36,700 nucleotides of DNA, from the NCBI GenBank assembly GCA_022564935.1, contig JADFKM010000014.1, positions 1 to 36,700 of the forward strand, given 5' to 3'. The notes under the pieces are model-generated. The model was given only the letters and a program-made list of their open reading frames with translations. It was not told the DNA's origin and made no database searches. This document shows positions 19,408 to 28,733 of the stretch, piece by piece. The first letter of the stretch is position 1. Each line of letters starts with the position of its first letter. The DNA comes from Candidatus Dadabacteria bacterium (lineage in GTDB: Bacteria > Desulfobacterota_D > UBA1144 > Nemesobacterales > JADFKM01). The translations under genes were made by a program, and so were the position numbers.

Positions 19408-19958
19408 AGCACTTTCCCTCTAAAATTGGTTTTTGGAAGACTTTCATGACACCTGTTGCAAAGCTCGTTCTTAGAAACCGGATGTCGGAGCCTAACATCC
19501 TCATTCTCGCCGGAGGACACGGTTTTGCCCACGGTTTTTTCAACATCCGGCAAAACGACGAATTTTATGAACCTCTTGTTCCTCTCGTCCAATTCGGCCT
19601 TATAAACTACCCTGCCCTTCAGCACCCCCACGGGGTGTGGGTCATGACAGCTAAAGCAGGCGACCTTTCCGTTTTCGTCACCGGGAAGGGGGGAGGCCTC
19701 TTTGCCCTCGTGCTCCCTGACCCCCGGATGGGGCATCTCGGAGTGGCATCCCAGGCAGTTCTCCGAAGGGAGGTCTACTAGGAAGTAATCCGGGCTGCTC
19801 TCAGTCTCTTTAGGGACTTTGGTGTGGCATTCCAGACACACGAACTGGTCTTCGGTCATCTCCTTATGCGGGTTCTCCTCATCCCCGTCCTGTGAATAGA
19901 GAGCCGCAGGAAACACCAGAAGAAGCATAAATATAATTGCCGACAGGCTACCTCTCAT
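19374..19958 (-). CDS. Tetraheme c-type cytochrome
   Basis: Signal peptide and four CxxCH motifs: CLECH, CLGCH, CFSCH, CNRCH. Confidence 0.82.
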   Translation of the reverse strand: MRGSLSAIIFMLLLVFPAALYSQDGDEENPHKEMTEDQFVCLECHTKVPKETESSPDYFLVDLPSENCLGCHSEMPHPGVREHEGKEASPLPGDENGKVACFSCHDPHPVGVLKGRVVYKAELDERNKRFIKFVVLPDVEKTVGKTVSSGENEDVRLRHPVSKNELCNRCHESLPKTNFRGKVLWDKFIRLYSY

Positions 19959-20577
19959 AACCGCCCTCTATATGGCATTTTTCACAAAACGCACTCAGCT
20001 GGTGGCACGTCCCGCACGTCCTGGGATTCGCCCTCGCCTCAATCGCATGGACGAACCTGAAGTTCCTGTCATGAACCCTCCTGGTGGGGAGGTCTCTACG
20101 CTTGTGGCAGTCCTCGCAGAACCTGGGACTGTGGCAGTCCTCGCAGCTCTTTGAGTCAGCCTTCGAGAATACGGCATGCCTCGATACCCAGTCGAAATTG
20201 TGGTTGGGAGGCTGGATTTCCCTGGTGTTGAAATGGCATATGCCGCATCTGTCTGGGGCGATGTTTCCGGCCTGCGGGTTGTAATGACAAAAATGACAGG
20301 TGTCTTTTCCAGGAAAGAAGGCCTGCTCCGAAATCTTTATCATCTCCTCGGGCTCGGTGTACTCGTCTATTTCCACATCAGTCGTGTGGCAGATAAAACA
20401 CCCGAAGCCTTCCTTCTCGAGGACCTTCTTATGCACATCGTGGGAGAACGTCTCCCGTGTCATCCGGGGCCTGTCCGCCTTCCAGCCCCACTCGGGGGCC
20501 TCCTGTGTGCGGCAGCCGACAAGCGCCGCGAACACAAACCCTACAAACAAAATGTAGATAAAGCCCACTCTCTTCAT
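19948..20577 (-). CDS. Heptaheme c-type cytochrome lipoprotein
   Basis: Lipobox-like ALVGC near the N-terminus, and seven CxxCH motifs: CFICH, CHFCH, CGICH, CEDCH, CEDCH, CGTCH, CEKCH. Confidence 0.82.
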   Translation of the reverse strand: MKRVGFIYILFVGFVFAALVGCRTQEAPEWGWKADRPRMTRETFSHDVHKKVLEKEGFGCFICHTTDVEIDEYTEPEEMIKISEQAFFPGKDTCHFCHYNPQAGNIAPDRCGICHFNTREIQPPNHNFDWVSRHAVFSKADSKSCEDCHSPRFCEDCHKRRDLPTRRVHDRNFRFVHAIEARANPRTCGTCHQLSAFCEKCHIEGGYER

Positions 20578-20585
20578 AACAGGCC

Positions 20586-21875
20586 TCAGAAGTAGTAGCT
20601 CACCCCCAAATTCGTCCTGACGTCCTTCTCAAAATCGGGGTTGGTGTTAATTTCAACCTCGGCCCTGACCACAAGGCCGCGGATCACGAGGTATTGTACC
20701 CCCATAATGTAGCTGAATGCGTCCCCGTCCTTATTCGTAACCGTCTCGAAGTTGGCGTAGGCAAAGGAGAACTGGAGGTCCAAGCCCCTCAATATCTCCT
20801 CGGAAACCCCGAAGTTGAAGCCGATTGCCCTGTCGTCTTCGCGGCCGTCTACGAAGTAAAAGCCCTGAAACGTCTTGAGCCCTATCTCTGTCCAGAAATC
20901 CCATGACAACCCGAGCTTGAAGATGTGCCCGCTGGTAGACACCCCCTCCAATACTTCGTAGCGGGCAAACGAATAACTCGAAGACACTTCGAGGAAGCTC
21001 GTCGGATAGTACGTAAGCCCCACCCTCGCCTCGTGAAGCCTGCTTACCGAGAAAATATCGAATATGCGGTCCTGGAGGAATTCGTCCCTGTCGTCGTCCG
21101 GCTCGTAGGTGCTGTACTCGAAGTTGAGGTACAGCGAATTCACCGGGCTTATTCCCACTCCAACCGTGAACAGGGCGAAGCTTCCTTCCTTGAGGTCGAA
21201 CTCGGCGCGGCTGTATACGTCGGCGAAGTCCGTAAACGGCACCACCCTGTTAAAAGCGAAGTTTAGGAACTGCCGGGCCGAGGCATCTTCAGGATCGAAG
21301 GCCTCGTAGCCGAGGGAAATTATGGAGTCCAGGAACTCACGGGATTTGAGTACCACCCCATAAGAGCCAAAGCTCCTCTGAGGCTTCTCGGGGTCGGGCT
21401 GGGCGTCCTTGTCCTGGTAGCCTCCATAAGCGACGACCTCAAGACCCGCCAGCGGTGTGAACCTCAGCATACCTCCGTCAAGGAGCAGGAAATTGTTGCC
21501 CTCGGTAAGCACCTGACGGCCAATACGCAACGCAAACCCTTTGGCCGTATTGCTGTACTCTAGATAAGCGTTGTAGACGTCAAATGTCGTGTCTTCTCCG
21601 TCAAGTACCTGCCTTGAGCGCAAAAAGGTGTTCAGGGACAGGTTGTTCTCCGGGCTCACGGCGCTCAGCTCCAGATACTGGTAAAAGGGATAAAGCTTTT
21701 TGGTAGAGCCGTCCGTTCGTTTAATGGGACTATTAGCCTGGAACACGGTATAGATGTTGCCGAACACCCCCGTTGTGCGGGGAAGTATGGTCTGCTCCTG
21801 GGATAAAGCATCCCCCTCATACACGGCAGCCAACAGAAAAAACGATACAAACAGCGCGGGAAAATTGCTTTTCAT
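20586..21875 (-). CDS. Outer-membrane beta-barrel porin-like protein
   Basis: 429 aa with a signal peptide, many amphipathic strands (e.g. GFALRIGRQVLTEGNNFLLLDGGMLRFTPLAGLEVVAYGGYQD) and a C-terminal aromatic residue (LGVSYYF). It is embedded between cytochrome genes. Confidence 0.75.
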   Translation of the reverse strand: MKSNFPALFVSFFLLAAVYEGDALSQEQTILPRTTGVFGNIYTVFQANSPIKRTDGSTKKLYPFYQYLELSAVSPENNLSLNTFLRSRQVLDGEDTTFDVYNAYLEYSNTAKGFALRIGRQVLTEGNNFLLLDGGMLRFTPLAGLEVVAYGGYQDKDAQPDPEKPQRSFGSYGVVLKSREFLDSIISLGYEAFDPEDASARQFLNFAFNRVVPFTDFADVYSRAEFDLKEGSFALFTVGVGISPVNSLYLNFEYSTYEPDDDRDEFLQDRIFDIFSVSRLHEARVGLTYYPTSFLEVSSSYSFARYEVLEGVSTSGHIFKLGLSWDFWTEIGLKTFQGFYFVDGREDDRAIGFNFGVSEEILRGLDLQFSFAYANFETVTNKDGDAFSYIMGVQYLVIRGLVVRAEVEINTNPDFEKDVRTNLGVSYYF

Positions 21876-22193
21876 CTACTCTTCCACACCGTTGTCACCG
21901 TGACACACCGGGCAGCTATCGAGCCCCTCTTCCTCCACGAACTCCTGAATATCCTCGAGAGGCAGTATCCCTTCTGTACCCGTACGGTTTTCTCTGTGTA
22001 TCTCCTCAACCGGATGGCAGGCGAAGCAATTGGTGCGACCCCAGCCATCCGGATGTTCTTCTTCGGTTAAAATAACTCCCTCGGGACTCTCGAAAATGTT
22101 TCCGAAGTCCTGCCCATCGTCATCCCCACCGACGCATCCGAGGGCCGCAGCAATAAACAGCATTATCAATACAGCTCCCATTTTAGGCATCAC
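21876..22193 (-). CDS. Small diheme cytochrome lipoprotein
   Basis: 105 aa with lipobox AALGC and two CxxCH motifs, CFACH and CPVCH. Confidence 0.72.
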   Translation of the reverse strand: MMPKMGAVLIMLFIAAALGCVGGDDDGQDFGNIFESPEGVILTEEEHPDGWGRTNCFACHPVEEIHRENRTGTEGILPLEDIQEFVEEEGLDSCPVCHGDNGVEE

Positions 22194-22207
22194 AACTCTT
22201 CACTACT

Positions 22208-24445
22208 TCAGTTAGGCCTCCCGATGCGCAGCTCCGGCGGGAGCGGCGGAAAATGCACATTCTCCACCCCTAGCGGGTTCCCTACGCTGTGACAGGCAAC
22301 ACAAGCCCCTTCGGGCTGAGCACCGCCGGGATGGCCATCTCCGGTAAGGGCATCGCCGGCCACTGTGACTCCAAGTCCGTCATGACAGCCTGTGCACGTG
22401 GCGATTATCGGAGTCGTAAAGAACGTATCTAGAACCGTTATAGTTGAATCGTCCTTAGTGAATTCGCGCTCGGTCGTGGACAGCACTCCGGGGCCAAGGA
22501 CTCCGAAACCTAGATCCAGCACGTATGTATCCTGCAAATGGCACTCCTCGCAGTTCCTCCTGTCGCCGGGGAAAAGCACTTCGCCGAAGTCGTTGACGCT
22601 GCCACGGAAACCGAAGATGATGTACGGCTGTTCGGTCAGCTCTTCTCCCGTATGGATCTTATGGATCATGACCTTGAAGTGTATGGCTTCGCTCATTGCA
22701 GGGTCTCCGGGGAAATCAACCGGCCGCACGGCTATGTCGTCAGCGGAGGGATTATGGCAGAGCACACAGTATTCGGTGTTGTTCCTGAGGTTGCCGTGTA
22801 TGCTGAAGTCCTTGGAGAACACGCCATGACAGGCGCTGCAAAGCTCACCCTCAAACGTATTGTCTACAACCATCCGCCTGGGCACGGCCACCGGGTCGGT
22901 CACCGGGAAGTAAAACACTACGTTCTGCCCGGCCTCTTCGACCTCTTCGATCAGGATACGGTCGTCGCCGCCTACTGTTCTGGCAATCCTGCCCTCAATA
23001 CCGATAGCGTAGGTGCCCGTAGCATCTGCGGGTATCATGCCGTCAAAGGTATAGGTGAAGTTGCCCGATGCGTCAGGCCCTACAGAAGCATCTGCAGGCC
23101 TTTCGCGCAGCACATTCTCCGCGCCGGGTGTCTTGAGGCCGTCGCCGTTGTAGTCCTGTATGTCGTAGTCGTTCGTGGGTCCCGCAATAACGAGGCTTAT
23201 GGAATCCATGTCCTGTGGAGTAATGACAGCTCCGGCGTCGGTTTTTATGCTGTAAGCCACCTGAACATGCTCCCCCGGCCCAACAGTGGGAAGACTCGTC
23301 TCGGCGCTCCTAACGCTCACGATTTCAAAGTTAACACCGGGTAGAGATGCTGCGCGCAACAGAACCGTATGGGCCCCATCAACAGAGATGTCGAACTCGG
23401 TGCCCGTAGAAGGCAGGTGACAGGCGGAGCAGTTGTCGTCGTCAAGCTGCACCACGGGGTGGTTCTCCGCGGTGGCAAATACTACATCGTCGTGACAGGA
23501 GCCGCAGGCGGCCCTTGACGGGTTGGTTTTGAAATTGTCCGCCTGGGTCGCAATGCCCCCGTGGCATTTCTCGCAGTTCTTTATGTTCTGTGGGAACTCG
23601 ACCTCGGAAAAATCGTGAACACTGTCGCGGAAGCCTACAATCTGGTAAGGGGTGCCCTCTTGTACGCTCGGCAGCTCTGCCCCTCTGTGAATCTTGTGAA
23701 CCATCACCTTGAGATCAATAGAGTTGCCCGTGTCAGGGTCGATTTGTGGAGTTGTTACACCCGTTTCGGAATCCGTTATCTCAGCCGTATGGCACAGCAC
23801 ACACAGCTTTACGTCCCTTCTGAAGCCGCCGTGGACTTTCAGGGGGTCGTGGCAGGTGTTACAGCTCTCAACCCTCACCACATCTCGAACCACTCTTACG
23901 CCGCCCCCCGAGGGGACGAAGTCAAAAGTGGCGTTGGCGACAAACTGCCGGCCGAGTATTTCGACATCGGCGAATATTCCAACAGTGTGTGTGGCATTCG
24001 GATCAAAGCCTGGGGGCAAAACAGTGTTAAATGTATATTGATTCAGGCCTCCGCCCATGTTCACAAGCGTGCCGTCATCTGCGTTTTCCGAGCTTGCCTG
24101 GGTAGCGGACACGCCCGTTATCGAGCTCGTTTGAACCCTGGTGATGTAGTCTTGATATTGAGTGTCGCCGCTCTCAATCCTGGCGATAATCAAGCGAATC
24201 CTTACGATGCCGCTGTCAATCGGGTTCCCTTCGTCGTCAAAGATACGGAAGGTAATTACAGCTCTTCTATCCGAGTTGATTGAAGCGTCGAGTATCTCGA
24301 TGTTGAGTTTGTTTATAGATGGAAGGGGAGCGGGGGCTATAACGAAATCGCCGTTATCGTCACATCCCAAGGAGGTGATTAGCAATAAGCAAAATACAAA
24401 GCATGGAAGACATATGATCCTGAGCTTTTTATAATTTGCGCTCAT
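22208..24445 (-). CDS. OmcA/MtrC-family decaheme c-type cytochrome, lipoprotein
   Basis: 745 aa with lipobox TSLGC and ten CxxCH motifs in two pentaheme clusters: CNTCH, CVLCH, CEKCH, CGSCH, CSACH, then CSACH, CVLCH, CEECH, CTGCH, CVACH. Beta-rich domains separate the clusters, as in MtrC/OmcA. Confidence 0.9.
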   Translation of the reverse strand: MSANYKKLRIICLPCFVFCLLLITSLGCDDNGDFVIAPAPLPSINKLNIEILDASINSDRRAVITFRIFDDEGNPIDSGIVRIRLIIARIESGDTQYQDYITRVQTSSITGVSATQASSENADDGTLVNMGGGLNQYTFNTVLPPGFDPNATHTVGIFADVEILGRQFVANATFDFVPSGGGVRVVRDVVRVESCNTCHDPLKVHGGFRRDVKLCVLCHTAEITDSETGVTTPQIDPDTGNSIDLKVMVHKIHRGAELPSVQEGTPYQIVGFRDSVHDFSEVEFPQNIKNCEKCHGGIATQADNFKTNPSRAACGSCHDDVVFATAENHPVVQLDDDNCSACHLPSTGTEFDISVDGAHTVLLRAASLPGVNFEIVSVRSAETSLPTVGPGEHVQVAYSIKTDAGAVITPQDMDSISLVIAGPTNDYDIQDYNGDGLKTPGAENVLRERPADASVGPDASGNFTYTFDGMIPADATGTYAIGIEGRIARTVGGDDRILIEEVEEAGQNVVFYFPVTDPVAVPRRMVVDNTFEGELCSACHGVFSKDFSIHGNLRNNTEYCVLCHNPSADDIAVRPVDFPGDPAMSEAIHFKVMIHKIHTGEELTEQPYIIFGFRGSVNDFGEVLFPGDRRNCEECHLQDTYVLDLGFGVLGPGVLSTTEREFTKDDSTITVLDTFFTTPIIATCTGCHDGLGVTVAGDALTGDGHPGGAQPEGACVACHSVGNPLGVENVHFPPLPPELRIGRPN

Positions 24446-24463
24446 TTCAATACTCTCCTCATT

Positions 24464-24496
24464 TATATGCTATTACAAATCGATTTCTTATGTCAA
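24464..24496 (-). promoter_or_regulatory. Candidate promoter of the cytochrome cluster
   Basis: The minus strand reads TTGACATAAGAAATCGATTTGTAATAGCATATAAATGAGGAGAG, a perfect -35 followed by A/T-rich -10 candidates and an RBS-like GAGGAG before the ATG at 24445. The -10 spacing is not ideal. Confidence 0.35.
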
Positions 24497-25019
24497 GGAA
24501 TTTTTTAATAACACCATTCTTATAATATTGGAACAATCATAAGCATCCCCCCATTTGATCATTAAATGTAAGCATTCACTTACAAATTGTACCCAGAGTA
24601 AATATAACGTCAAATAACGAATTATTCGAGCATTCACGGCATACTCACACCTTAAACATATTTACAGCAACTCTAGATAACGACTACTAACCCAACCGTC
24701 TATTTGTAAATAACTATACTAAAAAATAAAAATCAAGATTAACTTCTTTATATTTTTTATCAACCTTTTTTACTACCTATTCAACATCCGTCCGACATTC
24801 CTTCAGTCTGAGTAGGCATAAACCAGTCGGTTAGTACGCCTCACCAACTCACCGATGTTTTGAAGTAAATCTCCCACTGCGAACGTTACTTAAACCATCA
24901 AAAACCATGCTTACTCACGCCCCCGCCTTTCGCCCCGAAAACTTCCGCAGTCAGCGGCATTGAGAGCCAACTATTAAGTTATATCGTAATGATGTTAATA
25001 TTATAGGGGGGGGATATAA

Positions 25020-25193
25020 CCACACTTTGAGCACTGCCTACCCGTATGCAAAGCGGACGAGCCCTCGGCAGAGACGGGCACGGTCATGCGCCCGGATACG
25101 CTGAGGCGTTATGCAAGGGAAGCGGGATTCAAGGACATCGAGATACTACCCATAAACAACTTCTTCTTCCGTTTCTACAGGCTGCTGCAGTGA
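25020..25193 (+). pseudogene. C-terminal remnant of a SAM-dependent methyltransferase gene
   Basis: Open frame PHFEHCLPVCKADEPSAETGTVMRPDTLRRYAREAGFKDIEILPINNFFFRFYRLLQ*, directly after a stop, with no start or SAM-binding domain. It resembles the tail of class I methyltransferases. Confidence 0.6.
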
Positions 25194-25286
25194 CATTAGA
25201 GAAAGGAACCCCTTTTCGAAGTCGCATTGCCGAACAAATCTTGAAAGAGTTGCACCCTTGAGCGGCGTGACCCACGAGATGGATGG

Positions 25287-25362
25287 TGGTAGCCCCTACG
25301 GGAGTCGAACCCGTGTCTCTGCCTTGAGAGGGCGGTGTCCTAGGCCACTAGACGAAGGGGCC
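25287..25362 (-). tRNA. tRNA-Glu (anticodon CTC)
   Basis: The minus strand reads GGCCCCTTCGTCTAGTGGCCTAGGACACCGCCCTCTCAAGGCAGAGACACGGGTTCGACTCCCGTAGGGGCTACCA. It has a 7-bp acceptor stem, a T-arm GGGTTCGACTCCC, an anticodon loop CTCTCAA and an encoded CCA. Confidence 0.92.
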
Positions 25363-25491
25363 GCAAAGATAGCCATGTTAGCAAATATCCCATCTAATCT
25401 ATCACATTTATCCTGTTATTCAACACCGCCGCAGGAACCGCGTCCTTGAAACAGCGGGGCGACTTAGCTATTCTCATTGTGAGACTAGGAC

Positions 25492-27102
25492 ATGACCTCT
25501 GAAACTGAACTCGGTCTGATAACAAGGGGCTCGCTCGTGGAGGGGCTTGAGATGAAGCTCAGCCCCGAGCGGAGCATCGAAGAGATTAAGGTCGGGAAAT
25601 TTGTAGTTATTGAAGGTCTTCTCCACAGGTTCTTCTCCCTCATAACCAACGTCAGGCTGGATTCCTCCTCTCCCAACGCGCTCACCAACCCCCCTTCCAT
25701 GGACGACGAGGTAATGAGGAGCGTGCTCGCGGGCACGAGCACCTACGCCACCGTGGAGCTTCGGCCGATGCTTACAATTCATCAAAACTCAAATGAGCCT
25801 TCTACAGTAAAAACAGTCCCACCGCATTTTGCTCAAGTAAAAGATGCTGCAGAACCCGATGTGAGTACTATTTTCGGCAAGGAAGACAATCATACATTTT
25901 TCAACATCGGAACACCAATAGATATGACAACACCTGTGTGTCTCAACCTCGATAAGTTCGTTGAGAGGTCAAACGGCATCTTTGGTAAGACCGGATCGGG
26001 AAAAACCTTTTTAACAAGGCTTGTCCTTGCCGGAATCATAAAGAATGACAGGGCGGTGAACCTCATATTCGACATGCACAACGAATATGGTTGGAGCGCA
26101 ACAACTGAAGGTGGAGAAGGATTCGTAAAGGGACTGAAGCAGCTCTTCGGCGATAGGGTTGCAATTTTTTCACTGGACCCCGACTCTACAAGGAAGCGCG
26201 GGAGGTCCCCCGACATGAGCGTCTACATCTCGCCTGAGCAGATAGAAATTGAAGACATATTTCTTCTTCAGGAAGAACTGAACCTTTCAGCCACAGCCAT
26301 TGAGTCTGCGTTTGCCATATATAAAGAGCACAGAACTAGATGGCTCAGCGAGCTGCTGTCATGGGAGCAGGAAGATATCCCCGACATCGCAAAGGAGCTG
26401 GGCGCCCATTCCGGCTCACTCGGAGCACTGCATAGAAAACTTAGAAGGCTTAAAAATCTTCCGTTTTTAGTAGATAGCATAAAAAAAGCAGAAGATGCAA
26501 TCGGAGAGATAATAAAGAACCTTGAAAGAGGAATAAATATTGTGCTTGAGTTTGGAGCAGGGACGCAACCGATGGAATACATCCTCGTTGCAAATATGAT
26601 AACCAGAAGGATTTACGATAGATACATAGATAAAACTGAGAATTATCAATCGACCCAAAACCCGGCGGATAAGCCCAAGCACCTCATGATCACAATTGAA
26701 GAAGCTCACAAGTTCCTCAGTCCTTATGCCGCAAAACAGACCATATTCGGCACCATAGCACGGGAGCTTCGAAAGTACTCCGTTACTATGCTGGTCGTAG
26801 ACCAGCGCCCCTCTGGAATCGACGACGAGATCATATCTCAAATAGGCACACGCTTAACGACTCAGCTTAACGACGAAAAGGACATCCAGGCCGTCCTCAC
26901 GGGGGTTCACGACCCCTCCGCACTCCGTTCACTACTTTCTACCCTGGAGTCGAAGCAGCAAGTCCTCCTGTTCGGACACGCCCTGCCTATGCCGATACAG
27001 ATAAAAACCAGAACCTACGACGAAGAGTTCTATAAGGACATGGCCTCTAGCGGCCCACAGCCCGAAGAAGCCGAGAAATTCAAAAAAGAGATGTACGATT
27101 AG
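25492..27102 (+). CDS. HerA-like / DUF87 ATP-binding protein
   Basis: Walker A GIFGKTGSGKTFLTRLVLAGI, LIFDMHNEYGW, and the HerA-type ITIEEAHKFLSPYAAKQTIFGTIARELRKYSVTMLVVDQRPSGIDDEIISQIGTRLTTQL. Confidence 0.88.
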   Translation: MTSETELGLITRGSLVEGLEMKLSPERSIEEIKVGKFVVIEGLLHRFFSLITNVRLDSSSPNALTNPPSMDDEVMRSVLAGTSTYATVELRPMLTIHQNSNEPSTVKTVPPHFAQVKDAAEPDVSTIFGKEDNHTFFNIGTPIDMTTPVCLNLDKFVERSNGIFGKTGSGKTFLTRLVLAGIIKNDRAVNLIFDMHNEYGWSATTEGGEGFVKGLKQLFGDRVAIFSLDPDSTRKRGRSPDMSVYISPEQIEIEDIFLLQEELNLSATAIESAFAIYKEHRTRWLSELLSWEQEDIPDIAKELGAHSGSLGALHRKLRRLKNLPFLVDSIKKAEDAIGEIIKNLERGINIVLEFGAGTQPMEYILVANMITRRIYDRYIDKTENYQSTQNPADKPKHLMITIEEAHKFLSPYAAKQTIFGTIARELRKYSVTMLVVDQRPSGIDDEIISQIGTRLTTQLNDEKDIQAVLTGVHDPSALRSLLSTLESKQQVLLFGHALPMPIQIKTRTYDEEFYKDMASSGPQPEEAEKFKKEMYD

Positions 27103-27157
27103 CCCCCTCCCGTTTCTTAGCTGAGGAAGCGAAACAAAATAGGGACACCCCCTCCCC

Positions 27158-28612
27158 TCACCACAGCTCAAGCTCCTTACTGCACTCCTCAAGCTGTTTG
27201 AGGACGCTTTGTTTTGCCGTGCCGCCATAAGAAGTACGACTCGATATGGAGCCCTCAACGGTAATACACTCAAATACGTCCTGGGCAAAAAGCTCGGAGT
27301 GCGACCTCAGCTCCTCAATGCTGAGCTGGTGAAGCTCCCTGCCGCGCTCTTCGGCCATGCTCACCACACCGCCCACAACCTCGTGGGCCTTGCGGAACGC
27401 CATCCCCTTCCTCGCCAGATAATCGGCGAGGTCGGTTGCGGTGCTGAACCCCCCGGTAAGGGCGCTCTCCATACTCTCCGGCTTAAAGCGGGCCGTTTTT
27501 ATCATCTCGGCCAATACTTCCAGGGAAGACTTTACGGTATCCACAGTGTCGAACAGCGGCTCTTTGTCTTCCTGCATATCCCTGTTATAGGAAAACGGAA
27601 GACCCTTCATGAGGGTGAGCACCGCCGTAAGGCTCCCGTACACCCTTGCGGTCTTGCCCCTAATAAGCTCCGCCACATCGGGGTTGCGCTTCTGAGGCAT
27701 AATGCTGGAGCCGGTGGTGAATTCGTCCCCAAGGTCAACGAAATCGAATTCCTTGCTCGACCACAACACGAGCTCCTCCGCAAGCCTGCTCAGGTGCATA
27801 TAGTGTATGGCGGAGGTCGCTATGAACTCTATCACGAAGTCCCTGTCGCTAACGGTATCGATGCTGTTCCGGGTAACGGTGGGGAACCCCAGCAACTCCG
27901 CAGCGTAGTGCCTGTCGATAGGAAATGTTGTCCCCGCTCCAGCGCATACGCCGAGCGGAAGGACGTTGAAGCGCTTCATACAATCCATATACCGCTCCCT
28001 GTCCCTGCGGAGCATCTCGAAATACGCCAGCAGGTAATGGGAGAGCAGCACAGGCTGAGCCCTTTGAAGATGGGTGTAAAAAGGCACCATAACCCCTACG
28101 TTGTCCTCGGCTTGGGTAAGGAAGGCCCCGGCAAGGGATTTAATAAGGGAATTGATTTCCCGTGTCTCCCGTCTCAGATACAGCCGCTCATCGAGGGCTA
28201 TCTGGTCGTTCCTGCTCCTTGCGGTGTGGAGCCTGCCTCCCGCCTCGCCTATCTTTTCGATGAGCCGGGCCTCGATGTTCAAATGGATGTCTTCATACTC
28301 CGTGCGGAAGGGGAATTCTCCGGTCTCCATCTCGGCCCTGATGTCACGAAGACCGTCGATGATGGCCTGCTCCTCTTCAGAGGACACAATTCCCTGCTTC
28401 GAGAGCATCTTCACATGGGCGATGCTCCCCTCTATGTCGTCAACAAAAAGCCTCTTGTCGAAACTCACAGACTCCGTGAACCGCTCGACAAGCTCATGCG
28501 TTGCTTTTTTGAACCTTCCGCCCCAGGGTTTTTTCGGCAAGTCTACTCTACTCCCGCTGAGAAAATCTGATTCAGACACCCTTAACATACCGCATCGGCT
28601 GTTAATTTCCAA
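27158..28612 (-). CDS. argH: Argininosuccinate lyase
   Basis: WGGRFKKATHELVERFTESVSFDKRL, HTARSRNDQIALDERLYLR, and the signature GSSIMPQKRNPDVAELIRG. Confidence 0.96.
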   Translation of the reverse strand: MEINSRCGMLRVSESDFLSGSRVDLPKKPWGGRFKKATHELVERFTESVSFDKRLFVDDIEGSIAHVKMLSKQGIVSSEEEQAIIDGLRDIRAEMETGEFPFRTEYEDIHLNIEARLIEKIGEAGGRLHTARSRNDQIALDERLYLRRETREINSLIKSLAGAFLTQAEDNVGVMVPFYTHLQRAQPVLLSHYLLAYFEMLRRDRERYMDCMKRFNVLPLGVCAGAGTTFPIDRHYAAELLGFPTVTRNSIDTVSDRDFVIEFIATSAIHYMHLSRLAEELVLWSSKEFDFVDLGDEFTTGSSIMPQKRNPDVAELIRGKTARVYGSLTAVLTLMKGLPFSYNRDMQEDKEPLFDTVDTVKSSLEVLAEMIKTARFKPESMESALTGGFSTATDLADYLARKGMAFRKAHEVVGGVVSMAEERGRELHQLSIEELRSHSELFAQDVFECITVEGSISSRTSYGGTAKQSVLKQLEECSKELELW

Positions 28613-28733
28613 TGTTCGGGGGCCTTTGTAATCTCCTAATAGGTAACTATGTCATTGAGGAGACTCGTCACAATCCAACGGGTTTATACCACAGAACCGG
28701 TGTGAGTTATTAACATCGCGGCCCCCTGAAGCG

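Noticed and set aside
22538-23344. 268-aa plus-strand ORF (and 23561..24283)
   Set aside because: Antisense to the decaheme cytochrome; no independent support.
27209-28570. 453-aa plus-strand ORF
   Set aside because: It lies antisense to argH, which carries unambiguous family motifs. The long shadow ORF is a by-product of GC-rich codon usage.
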